From assembly GCA_025456385.1 (NCBI GenBank), contig JALOKS010000203.1, forward strand, positions 1 through 8,269: a DNA stretch of 8,269 nt, read 5' to 3'. Origin of the DNA: Thermoanaerobaculales bacterium (GTDB lineage: Bacteria > Acidobacteriota > Thermoanaerobaculia > Thermoanaerobaculales > Sulfomarinibacteraceae). Below the pieces are notes generated by a model that was given only the letters and a program-made list of their open reading frames with translations, had not been told where the DNA came from and made no database searches. How positions within the stretch are numbered: the first letter of the stretch is position 1; each line of letters starts with the position of its first letter. A program made the position numbers and the translations under genes. Shown here in pieces: positions 6,664 through 8,269 of this stretch.

Positions 6664-7298
6664 GGGGCGCCCTCTCCTGCGAACTCCGCGATCACCGACT
6701 CGCCCGCGCGCACGCGGTCGCCGGCCGCCACCAGCACCTTCGTTGCGGCCGGCAGGAAGACATCGACCCTGGAGCCGTAACGGATGAGGCCGATCCGCTC
6801 CCCTCTGGCCACGCGGTCGCCCGGCCGGTGGTCGAAGACGATGCGCCGCGCCACCAGCCCTGCGATCTGCTTGAGGGCGACCCGCCCTGCCGGACCCTCC
6901 CACACGGACAGGTTCTGCTCGTTCTCGAGTGAGGCCTTGTCCTTGAAAGCCGACAGCTTGCGCCCCGGGTGGTAGCTGTAGTCGACCAGCGTGCCGGCGA
7001 TGGCGGCGCGGTTGACGTGGACGTTGAACACCGACATGAAGATGCTGACCTGCTGCGGCAGCCCGCGCGCGGCCAGTTCCTCGGGGGCCTTGCCGACCAC
7101 GAGCACCCGGCCGTCGGCGGGCGAGCAGACGGCGGTCGGCGAGCCGTCGCAGCTGCGCCGAGGGTCGCGGAAGAACGCGAGGCCGAAGAGCCCGACGGCG
7201 ACGATGGGCGCGCCGAGCAGAGGCCAGCCGGCGAGCCACAGCAGCCCGCCGGCGCACACCGGCACGAGGATGAAGGGCCAGCCCTCCCGCGCGATCAC
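6660..7298 (-). CDS. psd: Phosphatidylserine decarboxylase, short (PSD-A) type proenzyme
   Basis: Converts phosphatidylserine to phosphatidylethanolamine using a pyruvoyl group. It has 212 residues, the usual size of the short archaeal/bacterial type. A membrane-anchoring hydrophobic N-terminus spans about 8-43. Asp62 (SPADGRV) and His94 (FNVHVNR) are the expected self-processing residues. IRYGSRVDVFLP contains the cleavage site Gly175-Ser176, where Ser176 becomes the pyruvoyl cofactor of the small alpha chain. The start is read as GTG at 7298, since the hydrophobic anchor begins there. No good Shine-Dalgarno is visible, but the DUF465 stop is only 27 nt upstream, so coupled translation is likely. 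The TGA stop overlaps the pssA ATG by 4 bp. Function is firm; the exact start is less so. Confidence 0.94.
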   Translation of the reverse strand: MIAREGWPFILVPVCAGGLLWLAGWPLLGAPIVAVGLFGLAFFRDPRRSCDGSPTAVCSPADGRVLVVGKAPEELAARGLPQQVSIFMSVFNVHVNRAAIAGTLVDYSYHPGRKLSAFKDKASLENEQNLSVWEGPAGRVALKQIAGLVARRIVFDHRPGDRVARGERIGLIRYGSRVDVFLPAATKVLVAAGDRVRAGESVIAEFAGEGAP

Positions 7299-7325
7299 GT
7301 GCTGAAGTGTACTACGGTGCCCCGT

Positions 7326-7529
7326 TCAGCAGGAGCCGCGACGCAGGTGCTCGATCTGGTCCTTGAGCCGGAGCTTGAGCTTCTTGAGGCGTTTCGCCTC
7401 GATCTCCTCGTCGGGCGTGAGGTGCGGCCGGCGCAGCAGCTCTTCGAGCCGGCGCTCGTGGTCCTGGTGCTGGAGGCGGAGCTCTTCGATGGTCGGGGAC
7501 GCCTCGACTCGCTCGTGGACTGGGTTCAT
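7326..7529 (-). CDS. DUF465 / YdcH-like small coiled-coil protein
   Basis: A 67-residue, charged, helical protein. The C-terminal LKKLKLRLKDQI is the hallmark of DUF465 (YdcH) proteins, which form short helical hairpins and have no established biochemical function. The first half (ELRLQHQDHERRLEELL) is the matching amphipathic helix. The start is taken as ATG at 7529, because GAGGAGG (7536-7542) lies 6 nt before it and a promoter ends just upstream. The frame stays open to an ATG at 7592, but that would overlap the promoter's -35 and add 21 residues of no helical or family character. It is first in the unit DUF465-psd-pssA-ASD-like. Confidence 0.88.
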   Translation of the reverse strand: MNPVHERVEASPTIEELRLQHQDHERRLEELLRRPHLTPDEEIEAKRLKKLKLRLKDQIEHLRRGSC

Positions 7530-7563
7530 GCCCATCCTCCTCGTCCTGGTGACCTGCGTACCC

Positions 7564-7592
7564 ATCCTAACACCGGCACCGGCGCCTCTCAA
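7564..7592 (-). promoter_or_regulatory. Sigma70-type promoter of the DUF465-psd-pssA operon
   Basis: On the minus strand, TTGAGA (7587-7592) and TAGGAT (7564-7569) are separated by exactly 17 nt: five of six and four of six consensus matches at ideal spacing. Predicted transcription start is near 7557, giving a leader of about 28 nt that contains the GAGGAGG ribosome site and ATG at 7529. A tandem self-complementary GCCGCGGC pair (7596-7611) abuts the -35 and could be an operator or chance GC-rich palindrome. Confidence 0.6.
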
Positions 7593-7852
7593 CGCGCCGC
7601 GGCGCCGCGGCTCGAGGGAGATCGTTAGCCGTTTGAACGATTGAACGTCGGGCTCATCCGGAATTGCGTGGGGTGGAGGCCTCGGGTGCGAACCGTGCCC
7701 GTTTCCTTCTCCGTGCCCGGATTCAGGCTCAGTGACAGCTGCAGAATCAGAGGGCAGCAGCCGGGGCAGCGTCCGTGGCCGCGGGCAGGCGGCGCGACCG
7801 CGGCATGGCCACCTCCGGGTCGTTCACACCGATCGGTTCGAGCGACCCTGTG

Positions 7853-7990
7853 AACCACAGAGGCACAGAGGGCACAGAGCCGCACAGAGGTGTTTTTCGA
7901 CTCATCGCAGGACCATCCAGAGATCATCGTGTTGCGAGGTTAAGGCCTCTCTCTCTGCGCCTTCTCCGTGTTCTCTGTGTCTCTGTGGTT
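7853..7990. repeat. Inner inverted repeat with CACAGAG heptamers
   Basis: Arms at 7853-7879 and 7964-7990 match at 23 of 27 positions when one is reverse-complemented; both begin AACCACAGAG. The left side carries four CACAGAG heptamers (7856, 7864, 7873, 7883) separated by 1, 2 and 3 nt. The right side reads CTCTGTG twice plus looser copies. Similar CACAGAG-rich inverted repeats are, from memory, common between genes in Acidobacteriota, Planctomycetota and Verrucomicrobiota-type genomes. The transcript would form a long hairpin. Confidence 0.7.
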
Positions 7991-7995
7991 GAGAT

Positions 7996-8023
7996 GGGTG
8001 GGCGGAAATTCGAAATCCGAAAT
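7996..8023 (+). repeat. Second copy of the AT-rich dispersed repeat found at 3323-3350
   Basis: Aligned without gaps to 3323-3350 it matches at 22 of 28 positions, with 19 of the first 21 identical (GGGTGGGCGGRAATTCRAAAT). Both copies lie between genes in the same orientation. Confidence 0.65.
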
Positions 8024-8073
8024 CGACAGGTGTCTGTCTCACGGATTTCCGGATGAGCCAAACGTTCAGACGA

Positions 8074-8269
8074 CTAGTAGTACGGCCGGTACCCCAGGTC
8101 CTCGTCCTCGATCGGTCCCTTCTGCTTGAGCTCGTTGATGCCCACGACCGCCTCGGCGCGGGTCACGAACGCCATCTCGTGGCGGCGGCTCATGATCAGC
8201 GCCTGCTTCGGGCAGGCATCGACGCAGTAGCCGCAGAAGACGCAGCGCAGGAGGTCGATCTCGAAGCTG
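8074..8269 (-). CDS. nuoI: NADH-quinone oxidoreductase subunit I-like, C-terminal part (N-terminus outside window)
   Basis: The last 64 residues of an iron-sulfur protein. FEIDLLRCVFCGYCVDACP carries a complete CxxCxxCxxxCP cluster motif (Cys9, Cys12, Cys15, Cys19 of the visible part), followed by KQALIMSR. Together with the leading FEID.LRC this is the pattern of the second 4Fe-4S cluster of NuoI, the complex I subunit that carries clusters N6a/N6b toward the quinone site. The tail KGPIEDEDLGYRPYY is not recognised. The TAG stop is at 8074-8076, 5 bp from the repeat element, so no nuoJ follows directly. Related ferredoxin-type subunits of hydrogenases or Fpo complexes remain possible because the first cluster motif is out of view. 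Confidence 0.75.
   Translation of the reverse strand, partial: SFEIDLLRCVFCGYCVDACPKQALIMSRRHEMAFVTRAEAVVGINELKQKGPIEDEDLGYRPYY

Larger units (their letters stand above)
7642..8068. mobile_element. MITE-like non-coding element with 29-bp imperfect terminal inverted repeats
   Basis: The arm at 7642-7670 and the reverse complement of 8040-8068 agree at 25 of 29 positions, with a shared 13-nt core GGCTCATCCGGAA and an outer TGAACGT. Together they bound 427 bp without a credible gene; the small open frames inside lack homology-like features and ribosome sites. A second inverted repeat lies inside (7853-7990). No clear target duplication is visible at the outer edges. The arms are seen directly; that the unit moves as a MITE-like element is inference, and two independently inserted solo repeats are an alternative. 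Confidence 0.5.

Noticed and set aside
6664..7257. Long N-terminal extension of PssA
   Set aside because: It is the antiphase reading of psd, Arg/Ala-rich, and the ATG at 6663 with its ribosome site and ATGA overlap gives the usual PssA length.
7822..7858. tRNA-like 3' end: GGTTCGAGC followed by AACCA
   Set aside because: The T-stem does not pair properly and no complementary acceptor 5' strand, D arm or anticodon arm is found about 75 nt upstream.
7856..7889. CACAGAG heptamer run as a CRISPR array
   Set aside because: Repeat units are 7 nt with 1-3 nt spacers, far from CRISPR repeat and spacer sizes, and no cas gene is present.
7625..8056. Several small open frames (70-100 residues) on both strands between DUF465 and nuoI
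   Set aside because: They translate inverted-repeat sequence, overlap each other on both strands and have no convincing ribosome sites.

Overview
The window is 8.3 kb of very GC-rich bacterial chromosome. Every gene I can support lies on the minus strand, so the region is transcribed from high to low coordinates. High GC, GTG starts, short AT-rich dispersed repeats between genes and a CACAGAG-type intergenic repeat recall genomes of Acidobacteriota (Holophagae/Thermoanaerobaculia-like) and similar environmental lineages. That placement is an inference from style, with no marker gene behind it. Many long open frames on the plus strand are antisense shadows produced by GC bias.

Layout in transcription order. 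(1) 8269-8074: the C-terminal 64 residues of a NuoI-like iron-sulfur subunit of NADH dehydrogenase (complex I), cut by the window edge. (2) 8073-7593: a gene-free interval of about 480 bp made largely of nested inverted repeats, ending in a good sigma70-type promoter. (3) 7529-4953: a tight four-gene unit of a small DUF465 (YdcH-like) protein, psd, pssA and an aspartate-semialdehyde-dehydrogenase-like protein that has lost its catalytic cysteine. psd and pssA overlap by 4 bp, and pssA overlaps the last gene by 20 bp. PssA makes phosphatidylserine from CDP-diacylglycerol and serine, and Psd decarboxylates it to phosphatidylethanolamine, so the unit is a phospholipid operon with two passengers. 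(4) 4835-3369: pepD, a complete M20-family aminoacyl-histidine dipeptidase with all metal-site residues. (5) 3368-3236: a short AT-rich intergenic repeat with inverted arms, one of which recurs in the 8.0 kb interval. (6) 3235-1157: a 692-residue membrane protein with a degenerate spermidine-synthase-like domain between two blocks of membrane helices. (7) 1082-1: a class I/II PLP-dependent aminotransferase starting at GTG and cut at its C-terminus by the window edge.

The genes are mostly ordinary housekeeping functions, and I found no defence system, phage or CRISPR. The parts worth a second look are the nested inverted-repeat element at 7642-8068, the repeat it shares with the 3.3 kb interval, the catalytically dead ASD-like protein coupled to phospholipid genes, and the degenerate membrane-bound spermidine synthase homologue.
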